Assembly (NCBI GenBank): GCA_946410475.1
Contig: CAMKAM010000006.1
Location: 1 to 26,643 of the forward strand
Direction: 5' to 3'
DNA from: an uncultured Bacillota bacterium
GTDB taxonomy: Bacteria > Bacillota > Clostridia > Peptostreptococcales > Anaerovoracaceae
Length of the DNA stretch: 26,643 bases
The stretch's first letter is position 1. The number at the start of each line of letters is the position of its first letter. The notes under the pieces are model-generated. The model saw nothing but the letters and a program-made list of their open reading frames with translations. It was not told the DNA's origin and did not search any database. This document shows, piece by piece, positions 13,809 to 21,291 of this stretch. The position numbers and the translations under genes were made by a program.

Positions 13809-14735
13809 TCAAAGTGACCCGGCGCTTTTCTTCTCGGGAAGCTGAGCGAGGATGATCGCGCAGAACATGATGACGCATCCTGCAAGCTCGCGTCCGGTCA
13901 TCATTTCGCCGAGGATGATCATGCCTGTGATGACAGCGAAAACGGACTCGAGGGACAGCAGCAGCGAGGCCACAGTCGGGTCGGTGTATTTCTGGGCAAC
14001 GATCTGAAGGGTGTAGGCGATGCCGCATGACATGACGCCGGCGTAGAGTATGGGAAGCCAGCAGTCAAAGACCGCGGACCAGTCCACCTCTTCGAATATG
14101 GCGATGCACGGCAGCGACAGCACTCCGGTGACGAACAGCTGGACGGCTGAGAGCGCTACCGCGTTCGTCCGCGGTGAGAAGTGGTCTATGATCAGGATGT
14201 GGACTGCGAAAACGAAGGCGCAGGCCGTGATCAGAAGGTCTCCTCTGTTGATGGAAAGAGCGCCGCTCATCGTCAGGAGATATAGCCCGACGACAGCGAG
14301 GGCCACGCACAGCCATAGTATCTTCCTTACTTTCTTTCCGATCAGGATCCCGAGGAGCGGAACGATTATGATGTACAGCGCCGTGATGAAACCCGCCTTG
14401 CCTGAGGATGTATATACCATCCCCATCTGCTGAAGGCTTGAAGCTGAGAACATCGCTGCTCCGCAGCAGATGCCGCCGATCACGAGGCATTTCTTCGATT
14501 TTGCATCCGAGAGGGCATCCGGGATCGGGCTGCCTGTTTCGCCGGAAGCCGCCCTGGCTCTTTTTACCATGATGCAGATCACAGGAAGCAGGACCAGAGC
14601 TCCGATGAAGCTTCTGATCCCATTGAATGTGAAGGGGCCGATGTATTCCATGCCCGTTTTCTGAGCGACGAAAGCCGAGCCCCATATGAATGCTGTGATA
14701 AGCAGCAATATCGTTCCTTTGGTCTGCTGTTTCAT
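13809..14735 (-). CDS. EamA/DMT-superfamily transporter
   Basis: 308 residues with about ten hydrophobic spans in two repeats of the EamA fold: N-terminal ITAFIWGSAFVAQKTG with FNGIRSFIGALVLLP, and C-terminal YTDPTVASLLLSLESVFAVITGMIILGE. Members export or import amino acids and other metabolites at the inner membrane. It follows dapF by 25 nt without a terminator, so it is likely co-transcribed with the diaminopimelate genes. A role in moving lysine or a related compound is possible but is guesswork. No ribosome binding site precedes its ATG. Confidence 0.88.
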   Translation of the reverse strand: MKQQTKGTILLLITAFIWGSAFVAQKTGMEYIGPFTFNGIRSFIGALVLLPVICIMVKRARAASGETGSPIPDALSDAKSKKCLVIGGICCGAAMFSASSLQQMGMVYTSSGKAGFITALYIIIVPLLGILIGKKVRKILWLCVALAVVGLYLLTMSGALSINRGDLLITACAFVFAVHILIIDHFSPRTNAVALSAVQLFVTGVLSLPCIAIFEEVDWSAVFDCWLPILYAGVMSCGIAYTLQIVAQKYTDPTVASLLLSLESVFAVITGMIILGEMMTGRELAGCVIMFCAIILAQLPEKKSAGSL

Positions 14736-14744
14736 TTAAAATCT

Positions 14745-14766
14745 ATCGTTTAAAGATCGTTTAAAG
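14745..14766. repeat. Tandem 11-bp duplication at the dapF/EamA junction
   Basis: ATCGTTTAAAG occurs twice head-to-tail (14745-14755 and 14756-14766, plus-strand reading). The dapF stop codon lies within the second copy. The copies fill most of the short gap where a ribosome binding site for the EamA gene would be expected. Confidence 0.7.
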
Positions 14767-15618
14767 TTCGTCCGGATCGATATCTCCGGAGAATACTTCT
14801 GTTGCGGGGCCTGTCATGAAGCAGTGCCCGCTCTCTTCGTCGTAGCGTATCCGAAGGTCTCCTCCAACGAGGTGGATCAGGACTTCGCTGTCGAGCTTTC
14901 CGGCAAGGAAGCCGGCTGCAGCAGCGGCCGAAGCTCCTGTTCCGCAGGCGAGGGTCTCTCCGGATCCTCTTTCCCATACGCGGAAGTTGACTTCCTGTCT
15001 GCTTACTATATCTATGAACTCCGAGTTCACCTTGTCAGGAAAACGCGGATGGCTCTCGAACGCCGGCCCTATCTTCTCAAGGGGAAGCGACGGGAGAAGG
15101 TCTCCGTACTTTTCGATAGTGCTCATGAGGACGTCGTTGTCTTCAAGGAAGTATACGGCGTGCGGATTGCCGAGGTCGATGCCGTAGAAGAGCAGGTCCA
15201 TGCCGGCGACCGTGATCTTCTCGGGCATCTCGGAGTCGGGCCTTGCAACGCCCATGTCGACCGTCGCGCTCGCGACCTTGCCGTTTTCCTTTGTCAGATC
15301 TATCGTCTTGACGCCGGACTTCGTGTCGACGGTAACGGTGTCTCTGTCCGCCGGCACGATGCCGTGGTCGGATATGTATTTTGCGACGCATCTGATGCCG
15401 TTGCCGCACATGTTGCCTTCGGAGCCGTCGAGGTTGAACATGTGCATGTAAGCATCCGCTTTGTCAGAGGGCTCTATCAGGATGAGGCCGTCTCCGCCGA
15501 TGCCGTAATGGCGGTCGGCGAGCTTCACCGCCAGCGAAGAGGGGTCAGACACCGTCTCTTCGAAGCAGTTGACATATACATAGTCATTGCCGCAACCGTG
15601 CATTTTAGTGAATCTCAT
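14761..15618 (-). CDS. dapF: Diaminopimelate epimerase
   Basis: Converts LL- to meso-diaminopimelate for lysine and peptidoglycan by a two-cysteine racemisation. 285 residues with both catalytic cysteines: C71 in NMCGNGIRC and C225 in LACGTGAS, plus the N-terminal FTKMHGCGNDYV. The start at 15618 was chosen because AAAGGAG lies 9 nt upstream and homology begins at MRFTKMHG; the frame is open a further 8 codons. It is fourth in the dapH-patA-deacetylase-dapF series, 20 nt after the deacetylase. Confidence 0.96.
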   Translation of the reverse strand: MRFTKMHGCGNDYVYVNCFEETVSDPSSLAVKLADRHYGIGGDGLILIEPSDKADAYMHMFNLDGSEGNMCGNGIRCVAKYISDHGIVPADRDTVTVDTKSGVKTIDLTKENGKVASATVDMGVARPDSEMPEKITVAGMDLLFYGIDLGNPHAVYFLEDNDVLMSTIEKYGDLLPSLPLEKIGPAFESHPRFPDKVNSEFIDIVSRQEVNFRVWERGSGETLACGTGASAAAAAGFLAGKLDSEVLIHLVGGDLRIRYDEESGHCFMTGPATEVFSGDIDPDEL

Positions 15619-15638
15619 TGTGTTGGTCTCCTTTGTGA

Positions 15639-16814
15639 TCATCCTGCGAGGAATGCTGTGATCACGGCAGCGTGGACCGCCGCCGCAGTAAGCAGAGCCT
15701 TTTCCGTCGGCAGGAAGCTGCTGTTATGGAGCGGAAGCTCGCAGCCTGCTCCGATATGATAGAACGTTCCCGGGACTTTCTCTATGTAGTATCCGAAATC
15801 TTCGGTCGTCATCAGCGGCTCTTCTATCCGGATCACGTTTTCTTCGCCGAGCAGCTCTGATGCCGCTTTCTCGGCGAAGGCTGTCATCTCATCGTCGTTG
15901 GTGACGCCGGAGTAGCTGCCCATATAGTCTATATCTACTGTCACGCCGAATGATGCCGCGGCAATTTGTGCCTCTTCAAATATCTTCTCTTTGACCCTTG
16001 CTCTGTCCTCAGCTCCGAGCGTGCGGACTATGCCGCAGATCTTCGCATAGTCGGAAACGATGTTTCTGGCGGTGCCGGACTCGAATGTACCGACCGTGAT
16101 GACGCATTTTTCCTCAGCTGCTTTTTCGGGCAGGGCAAGAAGCCTCGTTACTGTCTCTGCCGCCGCGCCCAGTGCGTCGGCTCCCTTTTCGCGGTCTGCT
16201 CCGTGTGAGGTCTTTCCGCGGAACTCCATGTCGAACATGTTCGACGCTGCGTAGAACTTGCCGTATCTGACACCGATCTTCCCGTCGGGGATGGCGGGAT
16301 CGACGTGAGCGCCGAATACGGCGTCCGCCCCATCGAGGCAGCCTTCTTCGATCAGTCTGAGTGCGCCTCCGTTTCCCTCTTCATCAGGCTCGAAGAGGAA
16401 GATGACGTCGCCGGGCAGCTCGTCTCTGTGTGAGGAAAGCAGTTTCGCCGCGCCGAGGGTTGCAGCCATATGGACGTCGTGTCCGCAGGCATGCGTGATG
16501 CCCGGCACTTCGGATGCGAAATCCGCTCCCGTGGTCTCAGTAAGCGGAAGGGCGTCCATATCAGCCCTAAGGGCGACTGCCTTTCTTTTGCCGCCTGCCG
16601 CGCTGCCTGCGCAGGCTCCTCCGCGGAGCGTGCCTATGACAGCTGTGTCAAGGACGCGCTTCGTTTCGATGCCGAGTCCCTGAAGGGTCTCTTCGATAAG
16701 CCCGGCTGTTTTGTATTCGCTGTTTCCCAGCTCGGGGCAGCGGTGGATCCCCTTTCTGATCTCCGTGATCTCACCTGCTATCCCGAGGGCTTCTTCCATG
16801 TAATCGATATGCAT
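15639..16814 (-). CDS. M20-family amidohydrolase, probable N-acetyldiaminopimelate deacetylase
   Basis: 391 residues of the M20D peptidase/deacylase family: EIRKGIHRCPELGNSEYKT at the N terminus, ALRADMDALP (81-90), THACGHDVHMA (C110, H112), FEPDEEGNGG (E145/E146; the usual text is QPAEEG) and MTTEDFGYY near the C terminus. Between dapH and dapF it is best explained as the enzyme removing acetyl from N-acetyl-LL-diaminopimelate (DapL/YkuR role), although related sequences hydrolyse other N-acyl amino acids. A glycine/alanine-rich insertion is present at about 65-76. ATG 16814 was chosen by homology; the upstream extension to 16913 is not family-like. The ribosome binding site (AGAGAAG) is weak. 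Confidence 0.85.
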   Translation of the reverse strand: MHIDYMEEALGIAGEITEIRKGIHRCPELGNSEYKTAGLIEETLQGLGIETKRVLDTAVIGTLRGGACAGSAAGGKRKAVALRADMDALPLTETTGADFASEVPGITHACGHDVHMAATLGAAKLLSSHRDELPGDVIFLFEPDEEGNGGALRLIEEGCLDGADAVFGAHVDPAIPDGKIGVRYGKFYAASNMFDMEFRGKTSHGADREKGADALGAAAETVTRLLALPEKAAEEKCVITVGTFESGTARNIVSDYAKICGIVRTLGAEDRARVKEKIFEEAQIAAASFGVTVDIDYMGSYSGVTNDDEMTAFAEKAASELLGEENVIRIEEPLMTTEDFGYYIEKVPGTFYHIGAGCELPLHNSSFLPTEKALLTAAAVHAAVITAFLAG

Positions 16815-16857
16815 GATCTTCTCTTTTTGTTTTGTTCGCTGCGCAGTCTGACGCTGC

Positions 16858-18009
16858 TTACTCGGCCTCAAGGCCGGAGAGGAAGCTCTCCAGTCTGTCC
16901 AGCCCCTCTTCAAGGTCGGCCATGCTGCAGCAGTAAGATATCCTTATATGCTCCTGCGAGCCGAAGGCTTCGCCGGGAGTTATCGCGACGCCCGCTTCGA
17001 GGATCAGCCTTCTTGCCAGATCCGATGGGGCGATGCCGAACTTTTTCATTGAGGGGAAGGCGTAGAAGGCGCCTTCGGGGATCTCGATCTCGAGTCCCAT
17101 CGCCCTGAGTCTTCCTATCACATAGTCTCTGCGCTTCGAGTATTCCCCGAGCATCCCAGACGGGTCGTGGCCGAGCGCTGCGATGCAGGCCTTCTGGAAC
17201 GGCGCCGGTGTCGAGACGACTGTGAACTGGTGGACGAGCTCGAGCCTTTCTTTGACCGAGGCGTCAGCCAGCAGGTATCCGACTCTCCATCCTGTCATCG
17301 CGTACGGTTTCGAAAAACTCTGGATGAGGAGGATCTGCTCTCTGAGGTCGCGGTATTCAGCGAAGCTGTGGTATCCGTCCGTGTAGCAGAGCTGTCTGTA
17401 GACGTCGTCGCAAATGACGAATACCGGCTTGCCGCTCACGGCGCGTCGAACGGTCTCGAGGCTCTCCTGATCGTATATGCAGCCCGTCGGGTTGTTCGGC
17501 GAATTCAGGATGATGGCTTTCGTCTTTTCTGTGATCAGTGGAAGCAGATCTTCCTCCCTGATCTGAAAGCCGCTCTTCGACGTGTCCAGATGCACTGCCT
17601 TTCCGCGGCACATCTTGACGATCTCCTCATAAAGCGAGAAGGCGGGTATGGGGATTATGACCTCATCGCCGGGTTCGATGACACCGAACAGAGAGGCGAA
17701 AAGCGCTTCGGTCGCGCCGGCTGTCACTATGACTTCGGCAGCCGAATAGTCCATACCGTTTTTCTCACGTTCGAATCCTGCGATCTTTTCGCGAAGCTCC
17801 GCGGCTCCGTTGTTTTCGATATAGTGGGTGTCGCCCGCCTCGACAGAGCTGCAGGCCGCTTCGCATATGGAAGCCGGAGTATCAAAATCAGGCTCGCCTA
17901 GGGTGAGCCTGATGCAGCCCGGCGTTTCCGCTGCGAGCCTTGAGAATTCTCTGATAGCGCTGCGCTTCAGTGTGTATACAGCGCTGTTAAGGTTTTCTTT
18001 CATTTCCAT
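16858..18009 (-). CDS. patA: Class I/II PLP aminotransferase, probable N-acetyl-LL-diaminopimelate aminotransferase
   Basis: 383 residues with the fold-type I markers NSPNNPTG (169-176), DDVYRQL (D201, Y204) and the PLP lysine K234 in SFSKPYAMTGWRVG. Located between dapH and the deacetylase, it fits the transamination step of the acetyl branch of lysine/DAP synthesis (PatA of Bacillus). Sequence alone would allow another amino acid substrate. It starts 18 nt after dapH; ATG codons at 18009 and 18003 are both possible and no strong ribosome binding site is seen, so coupling to dapH is likely. Confidence 0.85.
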   Translation of the reverse strand: MEMKENLNSAVYTLKRSAIREFSRLAAETPGCIRLTLGEPDFDTPASICEAACSSVEAGDTHYIENNGAAELREKIAGFEREKNGMDYSAAEVIVTAGATEALFASLFGVIEPGDEVIIPIPAFSLYEEIVKMCRGKAVHLDTSKSGFQIREEDLLPLITEKTKAIILNSPNNPTGCIYDQESLETVRRAVSGKPVFVICDDVYRQLCYTDGYHSFAEYRDLREQILLIQSFSKPYAMTGWRVGYLLADASVKERLELVHQFTVVSTPAPFQKACIAALGHDPSGMLGEYSKRRDYVIGRLRAMGLEIEIPEGAFYAFPSMKKFGIAPSDLARRLILEAGVAITPGEAFGSQEHIRISYCCSMADLEEGLDRLESFLSGLEAE

Positions 18010-18027
18010 ATATATCGATCCGTCAGA

Positions 18028-18753
18028 TCACAGAGCGCGAAGATCGGCTTCGAGGGCTGTCTTCATCGATGTGTTCTCGTCCTTTTCCTTGATTATCTTT
18101 GCGGGGCATCCTGCTACCACCATGTTGTCGGGCACGTCGGCTGTGACTATCGCGCCTGCGGCTACGACGGCGTTCTTTCCGATGTGGACCCCTTCGAGTA
18201 CGACGGCGTTGGCACCGATCATGACGTTGTCCTCAACGATGACCGGAGTCGCCGAAGCGGGCTCGATCGTGCCTGCGAGAACTGTACCGGCTCCGATGTG
18301 GCAGTTGTTTCCAACTGTCGCTCTGCCTCCGAGCACTGCGCCCATATCTATCATCGTTCCTTCGCCGATGACGGCACCGATATTGATGATCGCGCCCATC
18401 ATGATGACGGCGTTGGCTCCGATCTCGACCTGGTCTCTGATGATGGCGCCCGGCTCTATCCTCGCTGGGATGTCCTTGAGGTCAAGAAGCGGTATCGCGC
18501 TGTTCCTCGAATCATTTTCGATAACGATGTCTTCTATCTTGTCAGAATTGGCTTCGATGACCGGAGCGAGATCCGCCCAGTCGCCGAACACGATCTTGTC
18601 CGCGGCTCCGAATACCTTCGCGCCGCCGAAGTCGATCGGCTCTTTTTCTTTAACATACAGTTTTACGGGTGTTTTCTTTTCAGCATCTCTGATGAATTGG
18701 ATTATTTCCTGTGCGTTCATGTTTTTTAGTGTATGGCCGGCTTTGCGGTACAT
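18028..18753 (-). CDS. dapH: 2,3,4,5-tetrahydropyridine-2,6-dicarboxylate N-acetyltransferase
   Basis: Acetylates tetrahydrodipicolinate, the step that defines the acetyl branch of DAP synthesis. 241 residues: an N-terminal domain with EIIQFIRDAEKKTPVKLYVK, the conserved NDSRNSAIPLLDLKDIPARIEPGA stretch, then a left-handed beta-helix of hexapeptide repeats (IGANAVI, IGEGTMI, VGNNCHIGAG, IGKNAVV) to VVAGCPAKIIKEKD. Homology to known DapH begins at the ATG at 18720, but that codon has no ribosome binding site, whereas ATG 18753 has AAAGGGG 6 nt upstream and lies just inside the predicted transcript; I therefore favour an 11-residue N-terminal extension. It is first in the operon. Confidence 0.93.
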   Translation of the reverse strand: MYRKAGHTLKNMNAQEIIQFIRDAEKKTPVKLYVKEKEPIDFGGAKVFGAADKIVFGDWADLAPVIEANSDKIEDIVIENDSRNSAIPLLDLKDIPARIEPGAIIRDQVEIGANAVIMMGAIINIGAVIGEGTMIDMGAVLGGRATVGNNCHIGAGTVLAGTIEPASATPVIVEDNVMIGANAVVLEGVHIGKNAVVAAGAIVTADVPDNMVVAGCPAKIIKEKDENTSMKTALEADLRAL

Positions 18754-18780
18754 ACTTTCCCCTTTCTGAATAATACAGAC

Positions 18781-18809
18781 ATTATAATAAAAAACCGTTT
18801 TTCAGTAAA
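18781..18809 (-). promoter_or_regulatory. Promoter of the dap operon
   Basis: Minus strand: -35 TTTACT at 18809-18804, 17-bp spacer, -10 TATAAT at 18786-18781. Transcription should start near 18774, leaving a leader of about 20 nt, too short for a lysine riboswitch. Confidence 0.7.
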
Positions 18810-18825
18810 CAAACAAATCAGAACT

Positions 18826-18853
18826 AAAAAAAGCGCCCTTTCGGGCGCCTGCT
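18826..18853 (-). terminator. Terminator after bioY
   Basis: Minus strand: GGCGCCC-GAAA-GGGCGC stem-loop with a GNRA tetraloop followed by a run of seven T. Positioned just after the bioY stop codon. Confidence 0.9.
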
Positions 18854-18856
18854 TTT

Positions 18857-19438
18857 TTACAGATATCTCGCGACCTGCGGTCTGACTTTTTTGATCAGTA
18901 TCGATGCGACTGCGATCTTCAGTGCGTCCCCCGGGAGGAAGACGACTACGCATGCCATCAGGATCTTGCCTATCGTCCAGCCTGATATGATATAGAACCA
19001 GATGGTCCCGAGGAGATAGCAGAAGAACAGGCCTGCCACCAGGGAGATAATGATCTTCGGGTAGGTGTAAGCCTCGTTCCTGCAGAGGATGCCGAGAAGC
19101 AGTGCGCTTACTGCCGCGCATACTATGTACCCTATTATATATCCGCCCGTCGGCCCGACGATGACGCCCGCGCCGCCCTTGAAGCCTGCGAAGACAGGAA
19201 CTCCTATCACGCCGAGGAGGACGTAGACTATCGTGCTGATCGTGCCGTATTTCACTCCGAGGAAGCCCGCTGTCAGGAATACTGCCAGAGTAGCGAGGTT
19301 GATCGGTACGGGGGCGAGCGGGATGACTATCTGCGAGCATACCGCGATGACGGCGGCGAATATCGCCGCCAGGATGAGCATTTTTGTTCTTTCAGTTGAT
19401 GAGCTTCTTTTTTCTGTCATAGTTATTTCGTTTGCCAT
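18857..19438 (-). CDS. bioY: Biotin transporter BioY (ECF S component)
   Basis: 193 residues, highly hydrophobic with about six spans, the substrate-binding subunit for biotin uptake. Diagnostic segments are IVIPLAPVPINLATLAVFL, GGAGVIVGPTGGYIIGY and FLPGDALKIAVASIL. ATG 19438 was chosen because AAGGA lies 7 nt upstream and the promoter start is at about 19491; a longer frame to 19552 would begin before the promoter. The energising ATPases and EcfT are not nearby, as is usual for S components that share a common ECF module. It is transcribed alone. Confidence 0.93.
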   Translation of the reverse strand: MANEITMTEKRSSSTERTKMLILAAIFAAVIAVCSQIVIPLAPVPINLATLAVFLTAGFLGVKYGTISTIVYVLLGVIGVPVFAGFKGGAGVIVGPTGGYIIGYIVCAAVSALLLGILCRNEAYTYPKIIISLVAGLFFCYLLGTIWFYIISGWTIGKILMACVVVFLPGDALKIAVASILIKKVRPQVARYL

Positions 19439-19488
19439 TGTCATATCCTTGTCTGTCTGTGCTTTGTGTATATGCCGGACGTGATGCC

Positions 19489-19527
19489 CTGCAATGGAAG
19501 TATATCCTTGCAGAGGAAAGATGTCAA
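19489..19527 (-). promoter_or_regulatory. bioY promoter with an inverted repeat across the -10 box
   Basis: Minus strand: -35 TTGACA at 19527-19522, 17-bp spacer, -10 TATACT at 19504-19499. CTGCAA and TTGCAG (19489-19494 and 19508-19513) form a perfect 6-bp inverted repeat spanning the -10 box, a position that would let a repressor block polymerase. It does not resemble the TTGTTAAC/GTTAACAA BirA operator known from Bacillota. Confidence 0.7.
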
Positions 19528-19745
19528 CCTGAAAAGGGTAAAAAGATGACAACGTGCAAAAAGATCGATCTATGCCTGCCGGTCACATTTGTCAGGGAAC
19601 AAAAAAGAACAAGCCCGAACACTTTATGAACGAACAGGAGGGTTTTGTGTGCACTTTTTGAAGGTTTTGTGAAGGCGTTTTATGACGGATTGCGGGGCAA
19701 CTCTTCACCATGATAAATTATTTCCATCGGAGGAGAAAAATCTAT
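19528..19745. other. Intergenic region before the NlpC/P60 gene
   Basis: No gene seen. GGTTTTGTG occurs twice (around 19642 and 19662). Weak promoter candidates for the downstream gene are a TTGAAG/TATGAC pair with 17-bp spacing and a TTGCGG/TAAATT pair with 18-bp spacing; neither is convincing. The ribosome binding site GGAGGAG (19729-19735) is strong. Confidence 0.4.
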
Positions 19746-20567
19746 ATGAATATTATTGCAAATAACAAAAGGTCCATTTTAGCTGTTGTTTTGGCGCTCG
19801 CACTCGTACTTGCGATGGTCCCGCAGGGCGCATTCGCGAAGAGCAGCGGCAACAAAGGTTTCTCAGGGAAGCCTTCTACAGAAGCTGATGAAATCATCAA
19901 AGTCGCAAAGAGCAAGCTCGGCTGCCCGTACGTTAGCGGCGCGGCAGGTCCGTATGCTTTCGATTGCAGCGGTTTTGTTGCTTACTGCATGCACAGAGTA
20001 GGCATCAAGCTGACGAGAGGTTCGGCGGCTTCCTACTACAAAGCAGGCTACAATGTAGGCCGTAACATGAAGAAAGCCCAGAAGGGCGACATCATCCTCT
20101 ACTACAGAGGCGGCGGCATCGGCCACTGCGCGATCTATATCGGCAACGGCAACGTTATCCACGCCACATGTCACGGCGGCATCAGGATCACGAAATACTA
20201 CGGCACGCACCAGACTGTAGCTGCGATCATAAGAACATACACGCCGGCAGGCGCTGCGAAGATCACAGTCAAAGACAAGACGAAGAAGGTTGCCGGAACG
20301 AAGTACAAGATCATCGGCAAGGGCAAGATCAAGACTGTCAAAGCCAACAAGAAGGGCGTCGTCAAAGTAAAGAACCTCAAGGCAGGTACATACAAGGTAG
20401 TGCCCGTCAGCGTAGGCGATGAATATGCGGATGACATGACGAAGAAGATCAAAGTCAAGAATGGTAAGACGACAAAGGTCAAGTTCAACAACATATTCAC
20501 TAAAGTCCAGGAACTGAAGGAAAAGGCGGAGCAGGCTGCTGAAGAGGCGGCGGACGACGCAGCATAA
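19746..20567 (+). CDS. Secreted NlpC/P60-family cell-wall hydrolase
   Basis: 273 residues. Residues 1-31 are a signal peptide (NNKR, a hydrophobic core, then GAFA before KSS). Residues about 44-155 are an NlpC/P60 peptidase domain with C74 (AFDCSGFVAY), H127 (GHCAIYIGNGN) and H139 (VIHA), the expected catalytic triad; the usual activity is cleaving D-Glu-meso-DAP bonds in peptidoglycan stems. Residues about 160-250 are lysine-rich and look like a small beta-sandwich (PEGA/SpaA-like) that could bind the cell surface, followed by an acidic alanine/glutamate-rich tail. ATG 19746 was chosen because GGAGGAG precedes it and the signal peptide begins there. A terminator follows; transcribed alone. 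Confidence 0.9.
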   Translation: MNIIANNKRSILAVVLALALVLAMVPQGAFAKSSGNKGFSGKPSTEADEIIKVAKSKLGCPYVSGAAGPYAFDCSGFVAYCMHRVGIKLTRGSAASYYKAGYNVGRNMKKAQKGDIILYYRGGGIGHCAIYIGNGNVIHATCHGGIRITKYYGTHQTVAAIIRTYTPAGAAKITVKDKTKKVAGTKYKIIGKGKIKTVKANKKGVVKVKNLKAGTYKVVPVSVGDEYADDMTKKIKVKNGKTTKVKFNNIFTKVQELKEKAEQAAEEAADDAA

Positions 20568-20604
20568 GGCATAAGGACAGCATAATATTCAGATGATAAT
20601 AATT

Positions 20605-20633
20605 AAGCCCCGGAGAGGTCCGGGGCTTTTTGG
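20605..20633 (+). terminator. Terminator after the NlpC/P60 gene
   Basis: Perfect 9-bp stem AGCCCCGGA / TCCGGGGCT (20606-20614 with 20619-20627), GAGG loop, then TTTT. Confidence 0.92.
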
Positions 20634-20677
20634 TGTCTTTAGCAATGGAGACTGAATTGCGGCTGTTCTGCGTGATT

Positions 20678-20923
20678 AGTACATTTTGGGGTCAAAGTGT
20701 CCTTTGAAGTACTACCTTTGTCTTTGCGGCGCGGGTTGGTGCGTCTAAAGCAGGGCTGACGGGTGGATCATCTCGTTGAAGCGATGGTCGCCAGGTGGGT
20801 GAGGATGACATAACAATAGAAAAGCAGTCTTTATGGAAACCTGGGTCGTTTCCGCAAAGACCGGTCAAGCATGTGATGGCGTGGAGTTAGTACTTTTGCA
20901 AAGAAAAAACGGCGAAATATACT
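20678..20923. repeat. MITE-like unit 1 with imperfect terminal inverted repeats
   Basis: About 246 bp. The left end (AGTACATTTT...CTTTGAAGTACTACC) and the reverse complement of the right end (AGTATATTTC...CTTTGCAAAAGTACTAACTCC) align over about 40 bp with small gaps. The same ends, diverged, bound unit 2 at 21012-21250, and both units enclose a 61-nt core that is 85% identical. The left end also folds locally (TCAAAG-TGTC-CTTTGA). No transposase-like frame is inside. Confidence 0.5.
20803..20863. repeat. 61-nt conserved core, copy 1
   Basis: Matches 21128-21188 at 52 of 61 positions without gaps. The last 21 bases, GGGTCGTTTCC through AAAGACCG, are identical. It folds as TCTTT-AT-GGAAA-loop-TTTCC-GC-AAAGA, a two-step hairpin with an internal loop. 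Confidence 0.75.
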
Positions 20924-21011
20924 GGTTCGGGAGGTGAGCAGCTCAGCGGAGACGGAGTCTGTGGCATAAAAGGTGTCGGCGATGGGTGCAAGTGTGTCGG
21001 CGATGGCGGCG

Positions 21012-21250
21012 TTGGCACATTTTTGAGTAAAAAAGGTCTTAAAGTTCCAACTTTGATCTGGCAATGGGGAGAGAAGGGGTTGCGGATGGCGGAAATGATG
21101 GAGCTTGACCTTGTTCTCGGATGAAAGGGATGACATAAACAAAAGAAAGCGCTCTTTATGGAACCCCGGGTCGTTTCCGCAAAGACCGCGTTTTCTATGA
21201 TGATGTAGAAGTTGGAATTATGGCTTGTTTTTTAGGGCAAAATGTGCCAA
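21012..21250. repeat. MITE-like unit 2 with 12-bp perfect terminal inverted repeats
   Basis: Begins TTGGCACATTTT and ends AAAATGTGCCAA, a perfect 12-bp inverted repeat. Similarity continues inward (left AAAAAA then TTCCAACTT; right, reverse-complemented, AAAAAA then TTCCAACTT) to about 45 bp. CGGCG flanks both sides (21007-21011 and 21252-21256, offset by one T), a possible target duplication. It contains core copy 2. Confidence 0.6.
21128..21188. repeat. 61-nt conserved core, copy 2
   Basis: Partner of 20803-20863. Here the inner stem is shorter (GGAA/TTCC) but the outer CTTT/AAAG pairing and the GGGTCGTTTCCGCAAAGACC segment are kept. The two copies start 325 bp apart in direct orientation. 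Between the two MITE-like units (20924-21011) lies G-rich sequence in which GTGTCGGCGATGG occurs twice. Confidence 0.75.
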
Positions 21251-21291
21251 TCGGCGTTTTATCTTGTATTGTTCTTTTTTCTATGGTAAAT

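Noticed and set aside
18184..18729. 181-codon plus-strand frame opposite dapH
   Set aside because: Aspartate/arginine-rich translation of the hexapeptide-repeat gene read backwards.
18754..18825. Lysine riboswitch upstream of the dap operon
   Set aside because: The predicted leader is only about 20 nt and the whole intergenic gap is about 100 nt, too short for a lysine riboswitch.
20831..21142. 103-codon minus-strand frame across the MITE-like region
   Set aside because: It runs through parts of both repeat units and the spacer, has no ribosome binding site that I can see, and its apparent motifs are translations of the inverted repeats.
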